Positions 1 to 8,247 of a stretch of DNA of 64,000 nucleotides are shown here, piece by piece. The stretch lies in contig JAICQQ010000019.1 in NCBI GenBank assembly GCA_025937785.1, positions 1-64,000 on the forward strand, written 5' to 3'. Every line of letters begins with the position of its first letter. Position 1 is the stretch's first letter. Source of the DNA: Polyangiaceae bacterium. Lineage in GTDB: Bacteria > Myxococcota_A > Polyangia > Polyangiales > Polyangiaceae. The notes under the pieces were generated by a model that made no database searches, was not told the DNA's origin, and was given only the letters and a program-made list of their open reading frames with translations. A program made the position numbers and the translations under genes.

Positions 1-699
1 CGAACCCGAAAACACCCACGAAGGCGTTTGCCGATGCCAGACCAGAGCGTGGCCTCGAACCTGCATGCCGTTGTTCGCGGCGTAGTTCACCATCTGATCG
101 GCGGTACCGTACGAGAAGTTGCCTTCCGAGGGTTGGAGGGCATCGAACTTCATCTGATCTTCGGCGGTGACGCTGTTGTAGTGCTTCGTGAGCAGCGCGT
201 CATAGCTGCTGTACTCGGTATCGATCGCCACCCCCATCGCGAAATGACCTGCGTAGTAATCCTTCAGCGACGGAACCTCACCGCCATGATCGACCACACA
301 CGGCTCGCTGCCCCCCGAGCCCCCGCCGCTCGTTTCGGTGCTGCCGCCGGCGCTGCTGGAAGCGGAGGTGCTGGCGTTGCCGCCGCCCCCGTTCGTCGTG
401 CCGTTGGCTGTCGATGCAGCGCCACCGGTGCCAGCAGTGGTCGTGGCGCCGCCCGCACCAGTGCTGGCGGAGATGCCAGGGCCAGCGCTGGCCGCGCCCG
501 TGGTGGCGGCCTGATTCGAGCCCGAGACTGAGGCAGCCGTCCCCGCCGTCGTCAGCGTCGTGTCCGTCGTGATCGCGGTGCCCGTTGCGGTGGGCCCGGC
601 GCTGGCTGAGCCGCTGTCGGCACTCGAGCCGGTGTCGGAGCCAGCACATGCGACGAGCTGGTGGCAAGCGAGCAATGTGACGAATCGATTCTTGTGCAT
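1..699 (-). CDS. GH10 endo-1,4-beta-xylanase lipoprotein, C-terminus cut by window edge
   Basis: Reading the minus strand from the ATG at 699 gives an open frame that runs off the window start (233 codons). The N-terminus is a lipoprotein signal ending LVAC at residue 18, followed by a Ser/Thr/Ala/Gly linker of about 110 residues. The catalytic part begins near residue 140 and matches GH10: a VTAEDQMKFDALQPSEG stretch and VRGHALVWHRQTPSW, the family's hallmark first strands. GH10 enzymes cleave internal beta-1,4 bonds of xylan with two glutamates, which here lie beyond the window. The linker should hold the enzyme off the outer membrane. It is divergent from a GH11 xylanase, so the two form a xylan pair. 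Family assignment is from motif recognition. Confidence 0.93.
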   Translation of the reverse strand, partial: MHKNRFVTLLACHQLVACAGSDTGSSADSGSASAGPTATGTAITTDTTLTTAGTAASVSGSNQAATTGAASAGPGISASTGAGGATTTAGTGGAASTANGTTNGGGGNASTSASSSAGGSTETSGGGSGGSEPCVVDHGGEVPSLKDYYAGHFAMGVAIDTEYSSYDALLTKHYNSVTAEDQMKFDALQPSEGNFSYGTADQMVNYAANNGMQVRGHALVWHRQTPSWVFSGS

Positions 700-958
700 G
701 GTCGGCAGAAGACGGCGGAACCCCTGGGGGGCGAGACTTGACAGCGTCGAACAAGGCGTGTGCCTGGTCAAGTCGCGCGCGAGGAAGAAACCACATTTAT
801 TGGACCGGAACATCTCGCTCGATCGACTATCGCCCGGGCATCGCAGGGCGGTTCCGGCGTCCACTCATACGCGACTGTTCGCCTGATCCTTGAATCGAGC
901 TCACTCCCCGCGTCGCGCGCGCACGCTTGATCGGCAATGCGCCGGGCCGGGCATAATC
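700..958. promoter_or_regulatory. Shared intergenic region between divergent GH10 and GH11 xylanase genes
   Basis: These 259 bases separate the two divergent xylanase starts and must hold both promoters. I see no convincing -35/-10 pair and no operator-like palindrome. Short open frames crossing it resemble no protein. Confidence 0.4.
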
Positions 959-2080
959 ATGCGTATGAGTAGTAGTTCAGCTCCGTCTCGGAGATCGCTT
1001 TCTGCAATCACGGCTTACTTGGTCTCGGCCTTCGCCGCGGGGTGCTCCGACTCGGCAGCAACCGGCAACGAAGACCAGAGCTCCGCGGCCTCTACGACCA
1101 CCGGCACCGCTACCAGCACCAGTGGCTCGACGGCGTCGGGCAGCGCGACCAGCGCGGGCGCGGTCACGACCTCTGCCTCGAACAACATGAGCAGCGGCAG
1201 TGTCATGGGGTCGACCGCGACGAGCAGCGGTGCCGTGGGAGGCACGGGCACGTCCACGAGCTCGGGCGGTGCCACGAGCACCACCAACACTACGGCCACC
1301 GAAGGCGCGAGCAGCAGCAGCGGTGGGATGACCGGCGCAGGCGGCGCTACGGGCACGGGCACGAGCACGGGCGCCGGCGGCTCGGGCGGTACCGGCAGCG
1401 AATGCCCCGTGGTTCCACCGCTGATGGGCGGGCAGGAGCATTGCGACAAGGAGCTCAAAGGCAACGCAGGCAACGGCTACGGATTCGAGATTTGGTCAGA
1501 GCAGATGGGCTCGGGCTGCATGACCATCTACGGACAAGAAGCGGCTTTCGGTGCGAGCTGGAACAACGTGGAGGACTTCTTGGCGCGCGTCGGCCTCGAC
1601 TTCAACCAAACTCAGACGCACACCCAAATTGGAAACATCGTCGCGGACTTCGCGCACACCATGACGGAACAAGGAGGCGGCTTGACCTACGTGGGCATCT
1701 ACGGGTGGACCGTCGATCCGCTGGTCGAGTTCTACATCCTCGACGACTGGGGCGAGACGAAGCCCGCGGGTACGGCTTCCGACGGCTCGCCTCGCACGAA
1801 CGAGGGCACGCTCACCGCCGACGGCGCCACTTACGACGTGTGGTCGAAATTCCGCGAGAACAAGCCCGCCATTACCGGAGACAGCGAGGACTTTTACCAA
1901 TACTTCAGCATCCGCGAGACGGCGCGTCAGTGCGGGCGCATCTCCGTCTCCGAACATTTCCGGCAATGGGAAGAACTAGGGATCGAGCTCGGCAAGTTCC
2001 ACGAAGTGAAGTGGCTCGTCGAATCGCAAAACAACAGCGGTAGCATCGAGTTCACGACCGCGACCGTGGCCGTCGAATGA
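959..2080 (+). CDS. GH11 endo-1,4-beta-xylanase lipoprotein
   Basis: The 373-residue product starts at the ATG at 959; a longer frame upstream lacks a signal sequence. A lipoprotein signal ending FAAGC near residue 29 is followed by a Thr/Ser/Gly linker to about residue 145. The rest is a GH11 beta-jelly roll: YVGIYGWTVDPLVEFYILDD contains the nucleophile Glu257, and WLVESQNNSGS near the end contains the acid/base Glu355, equivalent to the usual EGYQSSGS motif. GH11 enzymes are xylan-specific and small, and the domain length of roughly 200 residues fits. It is divergently transcribed from a GH10 xylanase. Surface anchoring is inferred from the lipobox and linker. Confidence 0.93.
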   Translation: MRMSSSSAPSRRSLSAITAYLVSAFAAGCSDSAATGNEDQSSAASTTTGTATSTSGSTASGSATSAGAVTTSASNNMSSGSVMGSTATSSGAVGGTGTSTSSGGATSTTNTTATEGASSSSGGMTGAGGATGTGTSTGAGGSGGTGSECPVVPPLMGGQEHCDKELKGNAGNGYGFEIWSEQMGSGCMTIYGQEAAFGASWNNVEDFLARVGLDFNQTQTHTQIGNIVADFAHTMTEQGGGLTYVGIYGWTVDPLVEFYILDDWGETKPAGTASDGSPRTNEGTLTADGATYDVWSKFRENKPAITGDSEDFYQYFSIRETARQCGRISVSEHFRQWEELGIELGKFHEVKWLVESQNNSGSIEFTTATVAVE

Positions 2081-2662
2081 TCGGCGAGTTTCACTTGCCC
2101 TAGCTGAGATCCGTCGGACGTGCGCTCCAGTCGGTTCGTGCGAGTATCCGCCAGCGCGCGTCCTGCGAGCCACGCGGCCCGTACGCACGGACCAGCGCTA
2201 GCCATGCGGCCACGCTCGGTCTGAAAACAATGAGTATTCAGTGAGCCGTGGCTGTGGTGTCTCTCGGCCCCGACGAGCACCTCCGGCAGCTCGTGGCGCT
2301 CGTTGCCGATGCCGCGCGGCGGCGTGGGTATGCCTGCGACATGCAACCGAGCCTTCGAACCCACGATAGGAGCGACCTAGCGAGCAGGCGCGACTCATTG
2401 AATTCAACGATCTGGTGCGGCAAGCCAAACCGGCATATCACTGACGAGTCAAGAGCACCTCAGGTGCCCGGCGCACGACGCTTTTCGCGGCCGATTGCCC
2501 GAGGGGGGAAAACTCGCGCTTGGGTAGAAGCCGGGCTCGATGAAGATTGGGGAACAAGAACAGAGCCCAGGGGATATTTCCATGGTGGAGGCCCGAGTGG
2601 CCGGTCACCACGCTGAGCGAACACACCACTCCCGACGACTGAATCCGCCCAGAACCCGCTGG
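2081..2662. other. Intergenic region, no gene recognised
   Basis: This stretch lies between the GH11 gene and the sigma operon. Open frames on both strands show no domain, signal peptide or plausible start. A short perfect palindrome (GCACCT-C-AGGTGC, 2455-2467) lies about 200 bases before the operon. The reading frame of the next gene is already open from an ATG at 2540. Confidence 0.4.
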
Positions 2663-3670
2663 GTGCGCACATGTTCATGGTGGAGCAGCGTGGCGCTCGG
2701 GATGCTCTCGACGCTGTCCGCCAGCGCCGCGCCGACGGCGTGGCTCGAGTGGCAGGCCCCCCCGGAGTGCCCAACCGCGAGCGACATCGAGCGACGTGTC
2801 AGCCAGTGGCTGGGCGGCCCCGTGCCCACCGACACGGACATGGCTGTGCGCACCGCGCTGGTCTGGAACGGCGAGCGCTGGGAAGTGACGGTCGAGATCG
2901 CCTTCGGCGGCCAGAAGGGAACGCGCCAGGTCACGGTGCGTGACTGCCAAGAAGCCGCGGATTTCGTTGCGATCGCGGTGGCGCTGGCGCTGGATCCGTC
3001 ACTAGCCGAAGGCGAGGACGCTGCGGTGCCGGACGCCCCGGAGCAAGACAGGCCGCTCGACGCCCCCGAGCGCCCGAATCTTGCGCCGGCGCCCATGCCC
3101 GGCGAAGCGCCGCGGGCGCGAGCTCCAGCCGCGCGCAGCGCAGCTCCCGGTGGGCAGTCGCGGTTTCGTCCGCACCTCTCCGTCTCGGTAGAAGGGGCCG
3201 CAGGTACCCTACCCGATCCGGCGCTCGGCGTCGGCATCGCAGCGGGCGGCGACGTCGGGCGCCTCACGTTCAGCCTCGGGGCACGCTGGTTCCCCCCGAA
3301 CAGCACCACGCCCGAACAGGCTGCAGCTCCCATCGACTTCTCTCTGCTCGGCGCTCGCGCGGGGGCCGCGTACTTGTTCCTCGGACCGGCTGTGCGCATT
3401 GGGCCCAGCCTCGCCGTGGACGCGGGCGCCATCCGAGCGCAGCAGCTTCGCTCACCCGGCGGCGGTGTCGTGGAGCCCTGGGTCTCCCTGGCCGCGGGCG
3501 CCGTGGGCCTCGCCCGGCTTGGGGATTACGTAAGCGTTTTCAGCGAGTTAGAGCTCGAGGTCCCCATCACTCGTCCCAGCTTCGTGCTGAGCGACGAGAG
3601 CGTGGTCCACCGGGTGGACTTCGGGGCCCGGGCGGCGCTCGGGCTGCGCTTTTTCTTTTTCGGTCAGTGA
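2663..3670 (+). CDS. Secreted hypothetical protein, first gene of the sigma-factor operon
   Basis: The frame is open from an ATG at 2540, but the GTG at 2663 gives a clean signal peptide (hydrophobic core SVALGML, cleavage after SASA) and is my preferred start (335 residues). The N-terminal part contains WLEWQAPPECPTASDIERRV and later VRDCQEAADFVAIAVALALDP; two Cys residues could pair. A Pro/Ala-rich segment follows, then a Gly-rich amphipathic C-terminal half ending in aromatic residues, which resembles an outer-membrane or periplasmic beta-structure. The stop codon overlaps the sigma-factor start. Proteins of this layout are common beside myxobacterial ECF sigma genes. Function unknown; a role in sensing for the sigma factor is only inferred from position. 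Confidence 0.75.
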   Translation: MRTCSWWSSVALGMLSTLSASAAPTAWLEWQAPPECPTASDIERRVSQWLGGPVPTDTDMAVRTALVWNGERWEVTVEIAFGGQKGTRQVTVRDCQEAADFVAIAVALALDPSLAEGEDAAVPDAPEQDRPLDAPERPNLAPAPMPGEAPRARAPAARSAAPGGQSRFRPHLSVSVEGAAGTLPDPALGVGIAAGGDVGRLTFSLGARWFPPNSTTPEQAAAPIDFSLLGARAGAAYLFLGPAVRIGPSLAVDAGAIRAQQLRSPGGGVVEPWVSLAAGAVGLARLGDYVSVFSELELEVPITRPSFVLSDESVVHRVDFGARAALGLRFFFFGQ

Positions 3671-4296
3671 AGGAACCGCTTGCTCGAAACACCAATCGGT
3701 TATCCGTGACTACGCCAGCACTCCAAGACGAGCTCGTCGGGCACACCCCCGTGAGCGGCTCGGCGCAACCGCTCGCGAGAGGTCCCGTGAACCGTGGGGA
3801 GTTTGCAGCTGCTTGCAGCGTCCACCTCGATCAAGTCTGGCGCCAATTGCGGGCCATGGGTGTCGCGGAACGTTACCTCGACGACGCCACTCAGGAGGTC
3901 TTCCTGATCGCGTTCGGAAAACTCGGATCCTTCGAAGGCCGCGCCAAGTTCAGCACCTGGTTGTACGCGATCGCGTACCGCGTGGGCTGCAACTATCGCA
4001 GGAGAGCACGCCGTGACGCGGAGCTGGAATCGATCGAAGCCGACCACGAAGGCGACATTCGAGATCCGGAGCAGTCACTGGTCGAAAAGCAAGCCGCACA
4101 CTTGGTGCAGCGCTTTTGTGACGGACTGTCGACGAAGCTGCGCGACGTGTTCGTCCTGTGCATCCTCGAAGGTCAACCCGTGCCCAGCGTCGCGGTCCTG
4201 CTCAACTTGCCCGAGAATACCGTTCACTCTCGGATTCGGCTGGTGCGCGAGGCCTTTCGGCACGAGCTCGCCAGCCGGCAGAAAGTCTCACCGTGA
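3667..4296 (+). CDS. ECF-type RNA polymerase sigma factor
   Basis: The 209-residue protein starts with GTG in a GTGA overlap with the previous stop. Region 2 is visible at about residues 50-115 (DDATQEVFLIAFGKL, FSTWLYAIAYRVGCNYRRR), and region 4 near the end (LRDVFVLCILEGQPVPSVAVLL, PENTVHSRIRL) as a helix-turn-helix. There is no region 1.1 or 3, so it is an extracytoplasmic-function type sigma factor of the sigma-70 family. It overlaps the next gene by another GTGA, so the three genes are translationally coupled. The N-terminal 35 residues are poorly conserved in look and an internal GTG at 3787 is an alternative start. Confidence 0.92.
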   Translation: MKEPLARNTNRLSVTTPALQDELVGHTPVSGSAQPLARGPVNRGEFAAACSVHLDQVWRQLRAMGVAERYLDDATQEVFLIAFGKLGSFEGRAKFSTWLYAIAYRVGCNYRRRARRDAELESIEADHEGDIRDPEQSLVEKQAAHLVQRFCDGLSTKLRDVFVLCILEGQPVPSVAVLLNLPENTVHSRIRLVREAFRHELASRQKVSP

Positions 4297-5183
4297 AAGA
4301 GAAACCGGCGCTGGCGACTGATCTGGAACTCCTCGTGCTCGAGCACGCCAAGCGCGGGCTCGGACCCAGCGCTGCGCAACGACGGCTGACGCTCGATCGC
4401 TTGAGTACGGCGCTCGCGGCGCTGCCAGCGCCGGTCCTCGCCGATAGTCTTCTCCCCGAGCCGGCGCTCCCTGACGCGCCCGGCGCTCGAGCGCCGCTCG
4501 CAACGAGTTCGCCAAGTGCGAGCGCTGGAGCCCCCGCCGCAGTGGGCCTCGGCCGCTTTTCGCTGCATGCCATGATCGCGGGCGTGGCCACGGGAGCGCT
4601 GGTGGGTTTCGGCGCGGGCGTCCTGGCGAGTTCCGCGGAAGCTCCGAGCGCTGCTCCCCCCACCGTGGCAACTAGCAGGGCGCTAGCCCCCCGCGCGCCC
4701 CGCTCGGCACCACACGGCGAACGGCACCCGCGCGGCGCGCCGCCTCGCGGCGCACTGCCCGAGCCGGCACCGGCGCCATCGGCGACGGCCGTCGGGCGCC
4801 AGGCCGCTCGAACTAGACCCAGCCCCGAGCGCTCGAACGCTCCCTCGCCACCGAGCGCAAACTCTGAATTGGCGCAAGCCACCTTCTACGAGGAACTGTC
4901 CTACGTTCGGCGGGCGCAATCGGCGTTGCAGCAAGGCAACGGGACCCTGGCGTTGGGGCTGATGCAGAGCCTCGACGAGATTCAAGCGAGCGGCGCGCTC
5001 ATGGCAGAGCGGCGCATGACCCGGGTGCTGGCGCTGTGTCAACTCGACCGCACTGCGGAGGCCACAGAAGTCGCGCGGAGCATGCTGAGCGGCGATGGTA
5101 CCGCAGACGTGTATCGGCGACGCCTCGCCGGCTCTTGCGCCGGAGCCGGTCTCTTACGAGCAGTGGAGCAAGAGCCGCAGTGA
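4293..5183 (+). CDS. Single-pass membrane protein coupled to the ECF sigma factor, possible regulator
   Basis: I place the start at the GTG at 4293, overlapping the sigma-factor stop, which gives 296 residues. The N-terminal 80 residues are cytoplasmic-looking, followed by one membrane segment (MIAGVATGALVGFGAGVLA, about residues 88-110), an Ala/Pro/Arg-rich linker and a C-terminal helical part with a TPR-like repeat (ALQQGNGTLALGLM, RVLALCQLDRTAEATEVA). The position and topology are those of an anti-sigma factor, but the usual zinc-binding HxxxCxxC motif is absent. The role is therefore inferred from operon context only. Confidence 0.78.
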   Translation: MKEKPALATDLELLVLEHAKRGLGPSAAQRRLTLDRLSTALAALPAPVLADSLLPEPALPDAPGARAPLATSSPSASAGAPAAVGLGRFSLHAMIAGVATGALVGFGAGVLASSAEAPSAAPPTVATSRALAPRAPRSAPHGERHPRGAPPRGALPEPAPAPSATAVGRQAARTRPSPERSNAPSPPSANSELAQATFYEELSYVRRAQSALQQGNGTLALGLMQSLDEIQASGALMAERRMTRVLALCQLDRTAEATEVARSMLSGDGTADVYRRRLAGSCAGAGLLRAVEQEPQ

Positions 5184-5252
5184 AGGATCCGCGCGGATGA
5201 AACACCAACCGTTCGAACTCAGAACCCTAGGTCATTGAACAGGACTCGAACC

Positions 5253-6185
5253 ATGCGAACACCATTCACCATGCACACCACCCTTCAGCGCGCGCTGCGC
5301 CCCCTCCGCTGGCTGCCGCCGTTGTGCCTCGCGCTGACCGCAGTCGCCTGCGCAGAGAACGTGGAAGTCGGTGAGGCGAAACCCGACGACGGCGAAGCCG
5401 CTGAAGAGCCCCAGACCAGCGGCGACGAGCAAGACCCCGACGACGGGATCGAAGAACCCGACGCGCCCGTCGATGAACCCGACGCGCCGGTCGATGAACC
5501 CGACGCGACATCGGAAGAGCCCGAAGCCGTCGATTGCTCGGAAGCAGATGCGGCAGCGCGCGCACCGTACGACGCGTGGCAGGAGATCGAGAACGACTTC
5601 GGCGTCCTCGCCGGCAAGACGCTCAGCGGCTACATCGAAGGGGGCCCCGATCTATCGCTGGTGATCGCGACCGATCACAGCGCGACCCTGACCGTGGGGG
5701 CCGCCGCGCCGGCGCCCCAGAAGAACCAGTCGTACCTGTGCGACAACGGGTTCGAAGACGAGCACGTGGCGTGCGAGGTCGCCGCTTCTCATCCGCCCGT
5801 GCAGGGAGGCAGTTATCCCGTGCACGGCGCCGCGTTGGAGGACAGCCGGCTGAAGATGCCGGTCCAACCCTTCTCGCCATGGGACGCCTGGTGCGCACTC
5901 CAGGACCCCTATGAACAGGAGCAACCCGATCGTTGCTTCTTCACGACCTCCAGCGGCGCCGGCTTCAGTACCTCCCTGGAGTCGTGCTCCCTGGACGACG
6001 AGCAAGTCGATTGCGGCTGGCTGGCGTTGGTCCAAAGCGGTATCTGCAGCTGCACGTCGACAGAGTGTTTCGCAGCGATGGCAGGCGAGGGTGAGCTGAT
6101 CGATGCTCGTCTGAATGAAACGGAAGACACGCTGACGGGCAGCTTCCTCGGCGCGACCGTGTATCTATTCGTCGACGAGGAATAG
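5253..6185 (+). CDS. Acidic lipoprotein of unknown function
   Basis: The product is about 310 residues from the ATG at 5253. A signal sequence ends in LTAVACAE, a plausible lipobox. The next 70 residues are strongly acidic and contain three tandem copies of a seven-residue DEPDAPV/DEPDATS unit. The C-terminal domain has about ten Cys residues, suggesting a disulfide-rich extracellular fold. I do not recognise a family. It lies 69 bases after the sigma-factor operon on the same strand and convergent with the histidine kinase operon. Confidence 0.72.
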   Translation: MRTPFTMHTTLQRALRPLRWLPPLCLALTAVACAENVEVGEAKPDDGEAAEEPQTSGDEQDPDDGIEEPDAPVDEPDAPVDEPDATSEEPEAVDCSEADAAARAPYDAWQEIENDFGVLAGKTLSGYIEGGPDLSLVIATDHSATLTVGAAAPAPQKNQSYLCDNGFEDEHVACEVAASHPPVQGGSYPVHGAALEDSRLKMPVQPFSPWDAWCALQDPYEQEQPDRCFFTTSSGAGFSTSLESCSLDDEQVDCGWLALVQSGICSCTSTECFAAMAGEGELIDARLNETEDTLTGSFLGATVYLFVDEE

Positions 6186-6189
6186 GCGG

Positions 6190-7779
6190 CTACTGCAGCA
6201 GCGAGTTGACGAACCTCAGCAAGCTCTGCGAGCTGAAGGGTTTTTCGATACAAGGCGTGCGCACGCGATCGAGAAAATCATGCGCTCGATGGGTGAAGGC
6301 GCCCCCCGTCATGAAGGCCATCTTTTCGGCCTGATCGGGCGCCTCCTTCGACAGCGCCGTGTGCAGATCCATGCCCGTGACGTCGGGCATCATGAGGTCG
6401 CAAAGTACGATGTCGAATCGCTCACCGGAGAGGATGCGGCGGAGTGCTTCCCGGGCGCTCGTCAGGCAGACGACATCGTGCGCGGAGGATAGCATGCGCT
6501 GCACCGTGAGCCCGAGCACCGCCTCGTCATCCACCAGCAAGATCTTTCCGCGACGTCGCGCTGGTACCCACGGTCGTTCCTGCTGTTCACCGGTCGTGCC
6601 CGTGGCCACGCGCAGGATCGCCCGAATCACGGTACCCTCGCCTACCTGACTCTCCGCCTCCATCTCGCCGCCGAGCGCCGTCACGATGCGGTGGCAGATC
6701 GCCAAGCCCAGTCCAGTCCCGACACCGATGGGCTTGGTCGTGAAGAACGGGTCGAAAATCCTGGGGAGCGCGTGCGCGGCAATGCCGGCACCGGTATCGC
6801 GCACCTCGACGACCACGCGCTCGGCACCGCGCAGTTTCGTCTCCACTCGGATCTCGTTTCGATCGACCTGACCGTCGCGCACCGCGTGTGCAGCGTTGAC
6901 GAGCAGATTCAAGAACACCTGGCTCAACCGGGCCTCATTGCCTTCTACGAGCGGGACCTGACCATAGACCTTCACCACACGCGCGTGATGTCTGATTTCG
7001 TTGTGCGCCATACGGAGCGACGAGTCGATCACCCGATGTACGTCCACCGGCCCTCTCGTCTCCTCGTCGGACCGCGAGAAGGCCTTGAGATCCTTCACGA
7101 TCATGCGCACCCGCTCGGCCGCGTCGCGCGCCTCGTTCAAGGGTCGTTGAATCGCGACTAGCCGCGCGAGCGCGCTAGCGAGGCCGTGGCTCTCCGGAGC
7201 TTTCGCCGCGTAGCTGACCGGTGCAGGTGCGCTGACGTCCTGAATCAGCTGATCGAGATCGTCGGCAACGAACTCGAGGTTGCCCATCAGCGCACACAGC
7301 GGGTTGTTGACTTCGTGCGCGACACCCGCTGCCAATGTACCGACCGAGGCCATGCGGTCGGAAATCACCAGTTGTTGCTCCAGCCTCGTCCGCTCCGCCC
7401 GCAGCCGAGCTTCCTGCAGCTCTCGCTCGATCGCCGGGACCAGGCGGGCCAGGCGCCCCTTCGCCATGAAGTCGTGAGCGCCCGCGCGGATGGCGCCGAC
7501 CGCCGTCTCCTCGTCGACGGTCCCCGAGACGATGATGAACGGAAGATCGAGCCGACGCTCCCTCACCAACGCCAAGGCTTGCGGCGCGCTGAAACGAGGC
7601 ATGGTGTAGTCCGAAACGACGACGTCCCAGGACTGCCGATCCAGCGCAGACGCCAACCCCTCGGCGGTGTCCACGCGTTCGAAGCTCACCTCGAACCCCC
7701 CACGCTCGAGCTCCCGCACGAGCAGGAGCGCATCTCGTTCGACGTCTTCGACGAGCAGCGTGCGCAAGGTCTTACCCAT
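6190..7779 (-). CDS. Hybrid sensor histidine kinase (REC-HisKA-HATPase-REC)
   Basis: The start at 7779 lies two bases after the preceding stop, with GGAGAG upstream (529 residues). An N-terminal receiver has its acceptor Asp57 (VVVSDYTMP). The HisKA helix carries His155 in AGVAHEVNNPL, a family often paired with hybrid receivers, followed by HATPase motifs (NLLVNAAHAV, VRDTGAGI, GLGLAICHRI). A C-terminal receiver follows with VLCDLMMPD and the conserved Lys in CIEKPF. No membrane segment or PAS domain is present, so the protein should be cytoplasmic and take its input through the N-terminal receiver, plausibly from the upstream kinase of the same operon. Confidence 0.95.
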   Translation of the reverse strand: MGKTLRTLLVEDVERDALLLVRELERGGFEVSFERVDTAEGLASALDRQSWDVVVSDYTMPRFSAPQALALVRERRLDLPFIIVSGTVDEETAVGAIRAGAHDFMAKGRLARLVPAIERELQEARLRAERTRLEQQLVISDRMASVGTLAAGVAHEVNNPLCALMGNLEFVADDLDQLIQDVSAPAPVSYAAKAPESHGLASALARLVAIQRPLNEARDAAERVRMIVKDLKAFSRSDEETRGPVDVHRVIDSSLRMAHNEIRHHARVVKVYGQVPLVEGNEARLSQVFLNLLVNAAHAVRDGQVDRNEIRVETKLRGAERVVVEVRDTGAGIAAHALPRIFDPFFTTKPIGVGTGLGLAICHRIVTALGGEMEAESQVGEGTVIRAILRVATGTTGEQQERPWVPARRRGKILLVDDEAVLGLTVQRMLSSAHDVVCLTSAREALRRILSGERFDIVLCDLMMPDVTGMDLHTALSKEAPDQAEKMAFMTGGAFTHRAHDFLDRVRTPCIEKPFSSQSLLRFVNSLLQ

Positions 7780-7781
7780 GC

Positions 7782-8243
7782 TCACGCTCTCCGGCCAGGG
7801 GGCACTTGCTGATTCAGGACGAGCCAATACAGCCCGAGTTGACGTACGGATTCGCTGAACTGGTCGAAGTCGACCGGCTTTCGGACGTAGCTGTTGGCAC
7901 CGAGGCTGTAGCCGCGCGCCACGTCGTCTTCCTCGACCGAGGACGTCAGGATCACGACCGGGAGCAGCTTCGTGATCTCGTGCTTCCGCACCTCTTTCAA
8001 CACCTCGAGACCGTCGAGCTTCGGCAACTTGAGGTCCAGCAGCACCAGCTGAGGCAGGTCGGCGGTAGAACGCCCGGCGTGGGGGCCGCGGGCAAACAGG
8101 TAGTCGAGCGCGGCGACACCGTCCCGCGCCACCACCACCGGATTCAAGACCTTGCTCTTCTTGAGGGCGCGAAGCGTGAGCTCCTCGTCCATCGGGTTGT
8201 CCTCGACGAGCAGGATCACCTTCTCGTTGACCGTTGCCACCAT
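7782..8243 (-). CDS. Single-domain response regulator, Rcp1-like
   Basis: This 153-residue protein is a lone receiver domain. The acidic pocket (LLVEDNPMDEEL), acceptor Asp70 (LVLLDLKLPKLDGLEVL), the Thr/Ser in VVILTSS and the Lys in YVRKPVDF are all present. The NPMDEEL insertion and the YWLVLNQ-type C-terminus resemble cyanobacterial Rcp1-type regulators that partner PAS or phytochrome kinases. It has no output domain, so it probably relays phosphate between the flanking kinases or acts by protein binding. It lies four bases after the PAS kinase gene and two before the hybrid kinase gene. Confidence 0.95.
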   Translation of the reverse strand: MVATVNEKVILLVEDNPMDEELTLRALKKSKVLNPVVVARDGVAALDYLFARGPHAGRSTADLPQLVLLDLKLPKLDGLEVLKEVRKHEITKLLPVVILTSSVEEDDVARGYSLGANSYVRKPVDFDQFSESVRQLGLYWLVLNQQVPPGRRA

Positions 8244-8247
8244 CGCT

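Noticed and set aside
28-531. Open frame on the + strand at the window start
   Set aside because: It is the antisense of the GH10 xylanase, which has family motifs, a lipobox and a continuous frame.
928-957. TTGATC ... CATAAT promoter before the GH11 gene
   Set aside because: The -10 would lie within 7 bases of the start codon and the spacer is 19 bases, so it is not convincing.
977-1473. Long minus-strand frames across the GH11 linker
   Set aside because: Shadow frames of the Thr/Ser/Gly linker; only low-complexity Arg/Ala/Pro sequence with no domain.
2248-2616. 122-codon + strand frame before the sigma operon
   Set aside because: No signal, no domain, and it overlaps the start of the better supported operon gene.
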